Notes under the pieces: model-generated
Database searches by the model: none
The model's input: the letters and a program-made list of their open reading frames with translations, nothing else
What the model was told of the DNA's origin: nothing
Assembly (NCBI GenBank): GCA_946122785.1
Contig: CAMGYJ010000002.1
Coordinates: 9,236,339 to 9,300,338, forward strand
Direction of reading: 5' to 3'
DNA length: 64,000 bases
From: Linum tenue
Taxonomy: Eukaryota > Streptophyta > Magnoliopsida > Malpighiales > Linaceae
Position numbers and translations under genes: made by a program
Part shown: one piece after another, positions 14,300-25,349 of the stretch
Numbering within the stretch: position 1 is the first letter of the stretch
Layout: each line of letters starts with the position of its first letter

Positions 14300-14640
14300 G
14301 CCTGGCCAGAATCCATAAGTGCTCCAAACAGATAACCACGCAGCTTCATAATCGACGTGTAATGAGTAATCACCAATTCTTGCAATGACTCCAATTTATC
14401 GAGCCCCATCACCCATTGAACTGATAACATCTCATGATCCGTAGAATCGATTAATCCCCAAATTCACCAAGCCCTTAGACTTCAGAGAGGAGTGGGCAAT
14501 CAATAATCTCAAGCTTCCGTAACCTAGCCAAATTTGACAGGCTGGGTAGTTTTCTCAGTATACCACAACCACTCACCCTCAAATCCTTCAGAAGGTCTAG
14601 ATGTTTGAGGCTATTGAGTTTAATTAGATTCAAAGCGCTC
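14300..14640 (-). pseudogene. NLR-type leucine-rich repeat fragment
   Basis: The minus strand encodes LKHLDLLKDLRVSGCGIL, then KLPSLSNLARLRKLEIIDC, then PLLSEV followed by a stop, and further worn repeats. The spacing of leucines with a central cysteine is that of the LRR region of plant NB-LRR immune receptors. Stops interrupt it and no NB-ARC or N-terminal domain lies nearby. It is an orphan piece of an NLR, directly upstream of the LOV relic. Confidence 0.65.
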
Positions 14641-14869
14641 GATAAGTGGAAGGCAACAATTCTTTTCCCAATTAATTAGAAAGCAAGTTGAAAGAAAGGA
14701 GAAAATCAAACACTATATAAGAAAATCTCGATTGTCCTAGTAGGGACCTTTGTTTGCTCATTTTGCAGGTGAAGATTCAATTGCACAATAGTCGATCGGT
14801 GGCGGCTGTCTTGTCCACTAGATGGCCTTTTGATGAGATTTGATGGAGCACTTGGAAATGACGCCCCTG

Positions 14870-15290
14870 ATGTTGAAGGAACCCCTTGAACACTATTAAT
14901 ATTTAGTTTGATGGTGCGGTCAAGCATAGTCACAAAGGTAGTATTGGCTTTGTGGGTTTCTAATTGTCAGGTAATATTCTCTTTGCTTTCGGAAAGTGTT
15001 ATAAAGGATTACAAGATCCATTTGCCTGACACATTCCTTTGTCTCTGTCAAATTTCATGGGGATTCACAACAATTGATACGGCGGGATGGTGGGAGGCGA
15101 CTTGGCGCATGATCGGGGTGGAGCTCTACTAGAGGATACTCGGAGCTTAGCTTCTCACTTCAGTTAGATTTATTTCTGCTTTGTTTCTCGTCGACTAAAT
15201 AGGGCTGCCCATCATGTGGCACAAAAGGCCCTCTCATCGGGAGTTCGACTATTGGTCGACTCCGCATTTTTCTTTCTTCCTCCTTGAACA
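14870..15290 (+). pseudogene. LINE RNase H fragment, decayed
   Basis: Plus-strand frames give FDGAVKHSHKGSIGFV near 14910, then, after stops and frameshifts, RLNRAAHHVAQKALSSG near 15192-15242. These are the start and end motifs of the plant LINE RNase H domain. It is more diverged than the two LINE tails at 8645 and 21456. No poly(A) tail or target duplication is visible; a G run follows at 15301. Confidence 0.6.
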
Positions 15291-15300
15291 CTGACTTTGC

Positions 15301-15323
15301 GGGGGGGGGGGGGGGGGGGGGGG
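15301..15323 (+). repeat. Homopolymer run of 23 G
   Basis: Twenty-three consecutive G residues, the longest homopolymer noted in the window, flanked by ordinary sequence (TTTGC before, ATCTCGA after). It could form G-quadruplex structure or mark a sequencing or assembly gap. Other G runs at 26335 (7) and 33496 (14) lie at LINE frameshifts. Confidence 0.9.
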
Positions 15324-15329
15324 ATCTCG

Positions 15330-16848
15330 ATAGCAAGAATTAACCATCCAATCTGAATTGCAGACCTTGACAGAGCTTTCATTTTCAGAAACAAATCACC
15401 AGAACTCATATATTGTGTTTAAGTGAGAACCTGAATGCATATGACATGATAATCCCACAACACAACTCCATTTGCTTGTGTGCTCGCCTTCATATTCCAA
15501 AGCATGATCTACAATGAAATACAAAGACTTGAAAGTTGCAGCAAAATGGTCATCCAGTAAATTCTATTGGATTTACGATGATGAAGAGAGAAGAGAAAGA
15601 TGGGAGCTCCTAATGCAGCCTTGAGATGGATCCATAAAAAAAGCATCAGAACTATATATCATTCTTAGGAGGGTTTCGATTCAGGGCTTCAACTTTACCT
15701 TCTCTGAACCATCTTCGTAGATTTCTCCATCAAGAGAGGAACTAAGAAGATGCTTTATCATGGCTTTGACTTGAGCTACAACAGGTACCTAAAGCTGATA
15801 TAAGTAGCTCGACCAATCCCTAGAACCAATATGATTAAGCAATGGACAGTAAAGCTCAACTCAAACATAAACTTAAAATAACTTAAGAAATTTACATTAC
15901 CAGGGTAATTTGTTCTCGAGTTAGCAAAATCCTACAAGAACTCCAAAGCCTTAACGGGACCCCCACAATTTCTTGGTTCTAGCCTGTATAACTCTCTGCA
16001 GCAAACACCACCTAAAGAAAAAATCTCAAATAAGTGCAGTCAACGCATGTAATGGCAATACAGAGGAATGTGTAGGGTTAAGGAGTTGTAACGAAAGGAG
16101 GATCTTTGATCCAGGGGAAGCCGAGAAGAGAGAAGCGATTTGCTGCTGCTAGCTACCCGTCGAATAACGGAAATGAAGAATTGTCAATTGGCTGAAATTG
16201 ATTTGAATAGGGAGATGAAGGGAAGCCGATTCGTGTAGAGGAATCCACCAAATGGAAGAGTCCTGGATACAGCAGTGGAATCGATTAGTGAGGATTGGGG
16301 GAAGCGCCGCCTGGCCCCCTGATCGAGGAACCTTAGAGTAGGTAAATATCAAGCAGTAGATGGGCATTGCATTCTCAATATGGAGAATATAGCAGCAGCT
16401 TAAATGAAGACAACTCCGTCGGAAAACAGGTGCGCCTCTTCGTCTCCCTTCTCCCTTCACCGTCCTCTCCTGCTTTCCCCGCTACTGTCGAAATCAATTT
16501 CAGCCAGGACTAACCTGTTAAACGCCAGGTTTGGAGACCCCTTTGACAGATGGAGAAATTAGTTTTGCACTGCTTGGATCGAGAGTACCAGAGAAGGAAG
16601 TAGGAAAGGGTTTTAGACGGTGGTGAAAGGCTGGATGGCAACATACAGAACAACATGCGGAGAAAATAGGGCAACCGCCGCTGTAGCGGCCAGAGTAGAA
16701 ACCAGTGTAGCGGTTCTTGTTTGGGAGTGGAGGAGGTTGGTGGTGTAGAACTGTGTTGGATGCAGATTCGGCGGAGAGTGAGGTTATGTCTGATACGGGA
16801 AGGAAACAGAAAGAGAGAGAAAGAGAGGGATGTAGGTTTCAGTGTACG
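15330..16848. other. Intergenic, no gene recognised
   Basis: Mixed-composition sequence without a protein domain that I can recognise on either strand. The part at 16400-16800 is more GC-rich and UTR- or promoter-like. An open frame on the minus strand (16149-16460) has no recognisable features. The stretch ends at the left LTR of the copia element. Confidence 0.4.
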
Positions 16849-17208
16849 TGTTAGAATATGACTTGAATTTGATTGGGTTTGTTTTGTGTTTTAGGCCTAT
16901 TCTGTTTGGGTTTGGGTTTGGCCTTTTTTCCTTGTATGTTTGGGAAAAGGTATTTGGTTTTCTGTTTGGGATTAGGAGAAGAGTTATATAAATACTCTTC
17001 ACACCCTAGTCTGTAGTAAGGTCAGTCAGGTTAGTTTGTTTGGTTTGTCCGTTTGGAATTTGGTTTGTAACCTGTACTCTCCTCAAATCAGTGAAATTTG
17101 TCCCCCTGTCCGTGGATTAGCTAGCACACATTGTGTTAGTGAACCACGTTAAATTTGTGTTCGTTCGTGCTGGTTTGGATTATCGATTGCACGCTTTCCG
17201 TTCTGACA
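16849..17208 (+). repeat. Left LTR of the gag-only copia element
   Basis: About 360 bp from TGTTAGAATATG to TTCTGACA. It contains GTTATATAAATACTC, a likely TATA box, at about 16983-16997. The next bases carry the primer-binding site. Confidence 0.9.
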
Positions 17209-17210
17209 AG

Positions 17211-17222
17211 TGGTATCAGAGC
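17211..17222 (+). other. Primer-binding site of the gag-only copia element
   Basis: TGGTATCAGAGC, complementary to the 3' end of initiator tRNA-Met, two bases after the left LTR; the usual priming site of Ty1/copia elements. Confidence 0.85.
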
Positions 17223-17398
17223 CTTTGGTTGAGGTTTTGGGAATTTGGCGCTGGACTGAAGTTTTGCTTTGTGGAGGTAGCTTTCAATTCTTCAGCTTGG
17301 TTTGGTGGAGGAATCGCTTTGAAGTTGACTTTGGGTAGTTGTGTTTTGGTCTCGCTTTTTTGGTGAGAAGTTTGGTTGGAGTTTGTTTGATAGTAAGA

Positions 17399-18382
17399 AT
17401 GACTGCTATCTGTATGAAGATTGAGAAGTTTACCGGAAGAAACAGTTTCAGTTTGTGGCAGATCAAGATGCAAGCACTGTTGAAACAACAGGGTTTGTGG
17501 GCTCCGTTGTCTGGAAAATTGAAGAAGGAAAGCATAGATGAAGAAGAGTGGATTACTTTGGAGGAGAAATCTCACTCTACAATCTTTCTTTGTTTGTCTG
17601 ATGACATCATCACTGAGGTTGCTACTGAGAAGACTGCTACGGGCTTGTGGTTGAAGCTTGAAAGTCTATACATGACAAAGTCTTTAACTAACAAGTTCCA
17701 TATGAAGCAACGTTTGTTCAGTTTGCGTATGGAGGAAGGTACGCCTCTCAGGAATCATCTAGATCAACTCAATACTATCTTGTTAGATCTGCGAAATATT
17801 GATGTTAAAATAGATGATGAGGATGCTGCCTTAATTCTGTTAGTATCTTTGCTACGGTCGTATGAGAATTTTGTGGATTCTTTTATTGCTGGGAAAGATA
17901 GTTTGTCTTTGGAAGATGTCAGATCTGCTCTACATACTAGGGAGGTTCGACATAAGGCGTCTGGTTCAGGTTCGGAAAATCAGGCATCTGGGTTGGCTGC
18001 TACGAGTAGTAGGATACAATAATCTGGTAATAGGAAGGCGAATACAAATTTGAATTCTGCTGGGTTGAAGGATGATATCTGTCATTACTGCAAGGAGAAA
18101 GGACATTGGAAATTTGATTGTCCTAAACTGAAGAAATATCAGGAGAAGAAGGAATCATCTGCTGCTGTGGCGGAAGAAACTAACTCTGATTCTGAAGATG
18201 GTTTAGCCTTAGCAGTGAATGAACATGTACATCATCAGGATGTGTGGTATTTAGATACTGCAGCTGATTATCATATGTGTCCAAGCAGGGAGTGTTTTTC
18301 AACTTATGAGCAGATAGATGGAGGACATGTTTCTATGGCCAATGGTGCTATCTGTAAGATTGTTGGAAGAGGCTCCGTCTAG
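17399..18382 (+). pseudogene. Copia Gag with CCHC knuckle and protease start, interrupted by stops
   Basis: ATG at 17399 opens a Gag polyprotein (KIEKFTGRNSFSLWQIKMQA) of the plant copia gag family, which packages the RNA into cytoplasmic particles. It runs 207 codons to a TAA at 18020, which may derive from CAA. The same frame then continues through a zinc knuckle CHYCKEKGHWKFDC (about 18080-18121) and a protease motif WYLDTAADYHMC (about 18247), where related elements usually have DSG or DTG, so the catalytic motif may be damaged. A TAG at 18380 follows. Downstream come only scraps of pre-integrase sequence. Confidence 0.85.
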
Positions 18383-18781
18383 ATGAGGACACATGATGGT
18401 TCTGTTCGCACCTTGAACAATGTTAGACATATTCCAGAGATGACTAAGAATCTGATATCTTTGAGTCTACTCGACAGCAAGGTTTCAACTTCAAAGGTGA
18501 AGGTGGAGTGTTGTCTGTCTACAAGGGTTCTAAGGTGATTTTGAAAGGTGTCAAGGTTGGTGCCTTGTATAGTCTACAAGGTTCTGTTTTGACATGTTCT
18601 GTTGGTGATAAGTGCAACAAGCTGGTTCTGAATGGCAAGTCTCAATATGGATTGGACTTGCCGAATGGTTTGAGTTGTTGACCGCCCTTAGGGGCATTTG
18701 GAGGAGTTTGGTACATCTGGCAACTTTGGTTGCATCTGGTACATCTGGTATTTGAGAGAGAATTCAAGTCAAGGTGGAGAT

Positions 18782-19143
18782 TGTTAGAATATGACTTGAA
18801 TTTGATTGGGTTTGTTTTGTGTTTTAGGCCTATTCTGTTTGGGTTTGGGTTTGGCCTTTTTTCCTTGTATGTTTGGGAAAAGGTATTTGGTTTTCTGTTT
18901 GGGATTAGGAGAGGAGTTATATAAATACTCTTCATCTCCCTAGTCTGTAGTAAGGTCAGTCAGGTTAGTTTGTATGGTTTGTCCGTTTGGAATTTGGTTT
19001 GTAACCTGTACTCTCCTCAAATCAGTGAAATTTGTCCCCCCCTGCCCGTGGATTAGCTAGCACACATTGTGTTAGTGAACCACGTTAAATTTTTGTTCGT
19101 TCGTGCTGGTTTGGTTTATCGATTGCACGCTTCCGTTCTGACA
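18782..19143 (+). repeat. Right LTR of the gag-only copia element
   Basis: Same ends and layout as the left LTR, 362 bp. Differences include GAGAAGAG/GAGAGGAG, TTCACACCC/TTCATCTCCC and two changes in C or T runs. Confidence 0.9.
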
Positions 19144-19736
19144 GTAAGGGTGAAGATAGAAAGGCCGCCTAAATGGGCAGCCACGTCAGCCTCCTAAAAT
19201 CTGGCAGAAAAATTTGAATGGGGTGTGCAGTTTTATTTTTCAGCTATAAATGATATTGTTGATTGGGATATCGATACTGCACCGATTTCCACTCCTGCTC
19301 GCCGGAATGCGTTCAGAATTCCGGACCGCAAAAAAATCGGATAAAAATCTTCCATCGTAAATCGTTTTAACGGTCAAAAGTTTGGGGCAAGGCCCAAACT
19401 AGAACCGTCAAACAAAAGAGAGTCCGGACCAAAAAGGAAAAACCAGTAAGAGAAATGGAGCCCAACTCAATGGGTCAAATGAGAACCCAATTTTTGTTCT
19501 AAACAGCCTAAACAAAATATCTTCAGTTCTTCACCACTTAACGCTTATATAGTTATATATTATAACACATCATCATTAATGAATACTAATGATGCTAGTT
19601 TGTTCACTAGGTTTTCCTGTATAAGAGGATTATTGAAAAAATAAATTTCATGTAATTAGAGTGATGATTGAAAAATTAGTCTTACGTAGCTAGTGGATTT
19701 TCATGTTTGATTTCACTTTTCTTTCCACCAAATATA
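19144..19736. other. Intergenic, with first copy of a direct repeat at 19661-19725
   Basis: No gene recognised. At 19661 begins GATGATTGAAAAATTAGTCT, repeated at 20955 with GTGGATTTTCAYGTTTG downstream in both copies; about 65 bp are alike. The first copy ends just before the small hAT element. Confidence 0.5.
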
Positions 19737-20203
19737 TAGTGATAACAATTTCTAACCTGATTCATGCGACTCAACCTATTTCGACTTGTATGGGGTGAAT
19801 ATTATCCAAGACAGAGTAGCATGGAGCAGGCTATGGGTACTACTTTCATCCTGCCTCATCTTGTCTTGCCTTGTTCTCAACATGTCCTACCTCATCTACT
19901 TGTGTTTCATCTCTTTTGATATTTCTAAAATCATATTTTCATGATAAATAAATTTTAAGATTCCATCTTTCAACTATTTAGACTCAATTACTCATATGTT
20001 ATATCTCTAAATAATTTATGAAGTGTTTTATCTCTGTCATCTTGTAAACTAGTTAACAATCGAGCTATTTTCTTCAAATCACATATAAAAATGGCTCGAT
20101 TTGTCTTGCCCGTACCCTCGCTGATATTACCTGATCTGACCTATATTGAGTATGAAACGGATATAGGAGGTACCTGTCTCACCACGTTCCATTGTCATCA
20201 CTA
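19737..20203. mobile_element. Non-autonomous hAT element (467 bp)
   Basis: Terminal repeats TAGTGATAACAAT at the left and, inverted, TAGTGATGACAAT at the right (12 of 13 alike). Flanking 8-mers CAAATATA (19729-19736) and CAAATATG (20204-20211) are a near-perfect hAT-type target duplication. No coding capacity. Interior words such as TATTATCCAA and CTATGGGTA recur in the related element at 53900-54437. Confidence 0.85.
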
Positions 20204-20211
20204 CAAATATG

Positions 20212-21444
20212 GAGCACCCATATTAAAATAAAAGAATTTAACATTGTTGACTTGATCAACATACAAGTTCATAATCCATTGTGAAATCATTGAAGGAAAT
20301 AAAAATAGAATGAGAATATAATATATGATTACATAGAGCTTGTTTTGAACATATATGCAAGTACAATTTGGTGGAATTGGCTATGAAGTAAAATCACATG
20401 TCGAATCAATTCAGAGCGAAGAGCATAACTTACCACGCCAAACCCTCTATGAGATTGAGGAGGGAATATCTCTCATGAAATAGATACCGTAGAACCAACT
20501 CTTTTGTTGTTTGGCAGCACCAACTTATGCTGGCAACCATGAAGTTTCATATGTTTTCCATGAACAACCCTTGCGGCATTGATTGTATGGAGAAACGTTC
20601 ATCGACTAGGTAATTTGTTAGTCTGCGGAACGGTGGATTGAAATAATATAACGATGCAAGAATGAACAGGAAGACCGAAGACGGAAGGATGTAGCAAGCA
20701 GTCTTCGGGGTGGAACAGAGATTTGGGCGACATGAGAAAACAAATAACGAAGGTCTAAGAATATACATAGAAGATAGAAGGAGGAAGGGAGTCGTCTGGC
20801 CGTAACAGGAATTAGGGAACAATCAAAGACAACAAATTACAAAAGGAGAAAGGGCCGATGAAGGGAAAAGAGGGCGGGTGACGTGGACGCCCTCTACTAT
20901 CAATTTGGAGTATGTGGCATGAGTCAAAAAATCAAAGTGCTTTAATATATTTTAAGATGATTGAAAAATTAGTCTGGTGATACGTGGATTTTCACGTTTG
21001 TTTATTCATTTTTCTTTATTACCTAATATCTTGATGTTGAATTGAAAAAAGAAAAATATGCACTAATTCTTAATATATAATTGTCCAAAATATAACAATA
21101 TATAACAATTTTGATATATGATATTATGACAAAGTATTTCTTTCTTGTTATTTTCATGTCGAATTAGATAATCAATCACTTGTTTTTTTCCTTCTTTTCT
21201 TGACTTGAAGGTTAGAAAATCCTTTTTGTCAAGCTAGAAAATATACTTTATGCTTCCTAAACCATCTTGTTCCTACTCTTCTTTGGAAACAGAACAATGT
21301 ATGCTTTTCTTCCATGGAAGATAGAAAATCCTCTTCTTCTCGCTCTCTTTCCAAGCTTGTCAGCTTGAGGGCCTATATAAATGCGCGTTGAATATTGATG
21401 CGGCTTCTTCTTCTACTCTCGTACTACAGTAGCAAACTAGCAAT
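20212..21444. other. Intergenic, second copy of the direct repeat at about 20955
   Basis: No recognisable gene. A minus-strand open frame at 20547-20822 (91 residues, hydrophobic) has no conserved features. The direct-repeat partner of 19661-19725 lies at about 20955-21018. Confidence 0.4.
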
Positions 21445-23315
21445 TGCAAAATCATTTTTTTTTACAAAAGATAATCTTATATATATTAGAAAAAAGGCAA
21501 TTACATCCTGGAATGAAGCCAGGTCACAAAATCAAAGAACCGACTTGCAGACGGGTACAACAGAAGGGCCTTTCGAGCCACCAAGTGGGCTACCCTATTA
21601 TTACGCCGACCTACAAACCGGACACTAAACCCTTGCTGGTTGGATAAGCAATGCAGAACCTCCTCGAGAAGAGCGCCTATCCGGCTATCGCGGACCTCAG
21701 ATCTGGAGAGCTTCTCAATTATCACCTGAGCATCCCCTTCAAAACGTACCTCCACCAATCCCGCCTCAGTGCACCAATGAATAGCATCTCGGAGCGTGAG
21801 CATCTCAACAACCAAAGGGTCATCAATGACACCAAATTGAACACCCCTCGCCCCTACCACCAACCCGGCTGGCGACAGGATAACCATCCCGCCCGCCGAA
21901 TGAGAACTACGCCTGGTAGCGCCATCCCACCGGCAAATGAATGACCCAGAGTTTTCCGAACCCACCAGCAAATGAATCTCACTCCTGCAACTGCTGATTA
22001 AATTGACGCATAAGAGCTGGGATCCCAAATTGCTTGCCCTAAAAAACAACCCAATTACGAGATCGCCAAATCCTCCAAAGGACAGCAGCAACTGCCATCA
22101 GAAGATGAGGGTGATGAATACACATCAACAGTCTTTTCAGGAATAGAGGAAACGTCTGCCTAGGAAGGCCTTGCCCAAGGTATTCCACCCCGCATAGTCC
22201 CACAAAACCCTAGCCACTGGACAATCGAGGAATAGATGCTCCATAGTCTCCGACTCTGCCCAGCAAACCGGGCACCGAGGATGGACTGGAACATCCCTTT
22301 CAATCAGCGCTTCAGTTATAGGGAGGAGCCTATTTAGAATTTGCCAGAGAAAAAATGCGCAACTTAGGAGGAATAGGGGCATTCCAGACTCTAATCCAGC
22401 TAGATCGATCCATCCAACTGACCGTTGATCGCCACTGGCCGTCTTTTTTGTCCATTCGAACAGCCAGATGATAAGCTGATTTTACCGTTAAAACCCCATC
22501 AGGCGTCATATGCCAGATCAGCCGATCCTCAATATTCCTGCGAGGAAGAGGGATCTCCCTAATCGATTGACATGTAGGGGGATCAAACCATTGACTTAAC
22601 CTCTCTTCACACCAACGCCCTTTCCCTGAAACAATTAACTCAGCCACCACCGGGTGTCCCCCACTAGACAAAACGCGCGGGTTAGGAACTGGGTTGTTCG
22701 GGTGCAGCCGAGGAATCCAATTATTCTCCAACAGAGGGGCGGCTTGACCATTCCCAATTTGCCACCGGAGGCCTTTTACTAACAATTGACGACCAAAGAG
22801 AATGCTTTGCCAGCCCCACAACGGGCGAGATCTAGCCGTTGCTCGTAAAAAATCCCCCCCTGGGGAAATATTTACCTTTATACACCTGAGCCAGCAAGGA
22901 GGTGGGCTCATTTAGGATCCGCCATCCAACCTTAGCCAGCAGCGCTTGATTGAAATATTCAAAACGATGAAATCTCATTCCCCCATCATGCTTACTTCTG
23001 CACATGTTACGCCAAGACATCCAACGGATTTTAGACTCCCCATTCTCCACCCCCACCAAAATCTGGCCACATGTCTATCCAATAGGCGGCACAACGAAAG
23101 AGGGAGACGAAAACAGGACATAACATGTAAGGGTAGAGCTAAAGCCACCGACTTGATCAGGGTTTCTTTCGCAGCCCAGGACAAGGTCCTTTGCTTCCAC
23201 CCCTGCGGGCGAGCAAAGAGCTTTTCCTCCAGGTACCTGAACGTATCCATTTTCGACCGGGCTATCAGGGTAGGTAGTCCGAGGTATTTATCATGGACCC
23301 CCACTGCAAAATCAT
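21445..23315 (-). mobile_element. 5'-truncated LINE (L1-type), minus strand, with perfect 11-bp target duplication
   Basis: The LINE body is 21456-23304. TGCAAAATCAT occurs exactly on both sides (21445-21455 and 23305-23315), and on the minus strand the 3' end is a nine-A tail next to the left copy. The body encodes only the back part of ORF2: the region after RT (KYLGLPTLIARSK), the zinc-binding domain (CPVCWAESETMEHLFLDC) and RNase H. The endonuclease and core RT are absent, as expected from incomplete reverse transcription at insertion. Clean termini and duplication suggest a fairly recent arrival. Confidence 0.95.
21501..23304 (-). pseudogene. LINE ORF2 3' portion: post-RT region, zf-RVT, RNase H
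   Basis: In coding order on the minus strand: KYLGLPTLIARSKMD and RFWWGW at about 23280-23040; NQALLAKVGWRI near 22950; the region with RWQIGNGQAAPLLENNWIPR (about 22770); the zinc-binding RT tail PVHPRCPVCWAESETMEHLF (22230-22280); then RNase H, with SFICRWDGATRRSSHSAGGM at about 21940, VVEMLTLRDAIHW, and FVGRRNNRVAHLVARKALLL at about 21580. At least three frame breaks separate these blocks, so no full protein can be made. The missing front part would hold the AP endonuclease and the YADD motif. Confidence 0.9.
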
Positions 23316-25242
23316 GCATTATATCTCATATTTGTTGCTTCCTTAACCGCACTCCAAACACTTATGCACCATACAAAATCACTAGAATTAGGGTCCGTCC
23401 GTTGGCCGGATGAATTACATCAATAATATAATAATTACTCGAATTATTTATTTAAGACCAAGAAAGCATCCAAATTATTCAATTATTGAAAATATAAAAA
23501 AAACTACATGCATTATAATTTTTACAATATCATGATAATTAACGGGCAAAAATCGTTATAAATGTAAACAACACAACTCATGCATGAAATTGATTTCTAA
23601 AAACTTAATATTCAAAACGCAGTACAATTCACTCTTTGGCCTTTGCTGTTAAAACTTACAGCAAGTTCTCTTTTGTATTTCTTTTTTATTGCCCGCCATC
23701 AAGAGCATCTTCTCCACGCAACTTTAGAGAAACTTAATTCACCATCAATAGTCTCTTCTTTCTTCTCTTGCATTTCCTTGGTAACCAATTTTTAATAGTA
23801 AAAAGTTTGGTAATGTGAAACATCTTTTCACGGTAGTATAATTTCACCTCATACAACATCTCTTATCCTTGATATTAGCATACTCTTACTTCTTCTCTTA
23901 CATTTCACATGATGCCAAAGTTTAATGGCAAAACTTTTTGTATTGTGAAAAATTCCAATTTCACAAACTTAAATTTACCTAATACATGTCATGAACTTTG
24001 TCTGAGATCGCTCTACTTCATTCTTCATTATCTTCAAAACTATGTACCCACATATGGGGTTCCCGATGTTGTAATCAGTGGGCTTGATCTAAAACTTAAC
24101 TTCATGCTCTCGGTTTGTATGTGATGAGGAGGTGAAGGTTCTCTCATTTTGTCACTATCTTTGAGTAGTTTCTCAATAGACATTCCAAAAATTATAGTTT
24201 CCTCGCTATATAGAACAATGAAGTTAGATTAAACAAATGTTGTCTACAACTCACAGCTAATCCTGAATATATAAAATAAAAATAATTGAGATACATTATT
24301 TGGTCAAAAACTTTATGTTTTAGTGGGTGCGTTATTTTTATCTCTAATGAATGAACTTGAAGTTAAAAACAATAGAAGAATAGAGGTAAAAATTTATCTA
24401 ATTATTATTGTCTTTGGTGTTGTTGCAAAATTCTTATAAAATTACTCATCAAAGTCTTCTACAAATTTTCTTTGGCAAGTTTGAATTAAAATGTTTTTTT
24501 CTAACCAATTTAAAATCAGTGTTGAAACGAATGAGTTATAATATGCTAAATTTGCATGAAATTAAAAATCTCTTAACTATAGCTCTTGAGATTTTTGCAG
24601 CTATTACTAAATGAGGTTGTGCACCTTTTACTTGGTCGTTTGAAAATTGTACTGGAATAGTGTTTTGTCAATAAGATGATTCTCTAAGGTGAATATATTA
24701 TTGAGGCGTAGAAGCAATAAATATAGTACTTAATAATAGTATGACTTAACTTAAAACTCAAAGTAATGTTGAAGCAGTTATAACATAAAAAAAAACTGCT
24801 ACTGTAAATGAAGTTTGATAAGAATTATCATCTCACAAATATAATTATTTTACTAATATTTGATCAAAACCAAGCAAAGTTATGAAAAAGAAAGCAAACA
24901 GGGTTTCTAATTTGCCACTATGTTAAAAAGAAAACTATACATCACAAACCTAGATATAAGGTGGTATGATCTCATAATTTTTTTTCATTTCCCGAAAAAT
25001 GACTTAAGAAAGAAATTATCTAGTTGTTGGTTCCAAACTTTGAACTTCTAGTTTCTAGATGGAGATTGTGCTCTACATTTCGTAACTCTTAAATAATACC
25101 CATAAATAGAACTGAGGAATACACTAATAATTAATTAAATAATTATTGATAATTATATTCATAAACCTTCTCACCATTATCAATTCTTATTAATGCTTTG
25201 ATTTTTTATTTTCTATATGTTTTTATCAAAAACCTCAAATTC
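23316..25242. other. AT-rich intergenic DNA with a Helitron-like 3' terminus at 23382
   Basis: No gene recognised. At 23382-23412 the minus strand reads a hairpin-like GGCCAACGGACGG, spacer, then CTAG followed by T, resembling a Helitron 3' end. The other end of that element is not evident. Short open frames here (23909-24124, 24408-24614) look like chance in AT-rich sequence. Confidence 0.45.
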
Positions 25243-25349
25243 AAAGTTATATTAGAATTGGTTAAACCTATTATATTTTGCTCCGAAAATTTAGGAGGCG
25301 AGCTACAGGCGATTCATAGGCGATCGTTCTCAGCCCTAGGGTTTGCTGC

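Larger units (their letters stand above)
16849..19143 (+). mobile_element. Ty1/copia LTR retrotransposon, deletion derivative retaining gag, most of pol missing
   Basis: Two LTRs (16849-17208 and 18782-19143), both TGTTAG...GACA, bound an internal region of about 1.57 kb. Flanking 5-mers GTACG and GTAAG are an imperfect target duplication. A TGGTATCAGAGC primer-binding site (initiator tRNA-Met type) follows the left LTR and a purine tract AAGGTGGAGA precedes the right one. The interior has Gag, a CCHC knuckle and the beginning of protease, then passes straight to the 3' end with no integrase, RT or RNase H. LTRs differ by roughly six substitutions plus small indels. It must rely on proteins of a partner element to move. 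Confidence 0.9.

Noticed and set aside
20547..20822. Minus-strand open frame of 91 hydrophobic residues
   Set aside because: No conserved motif, no promoter or family resemblance; likely chance.
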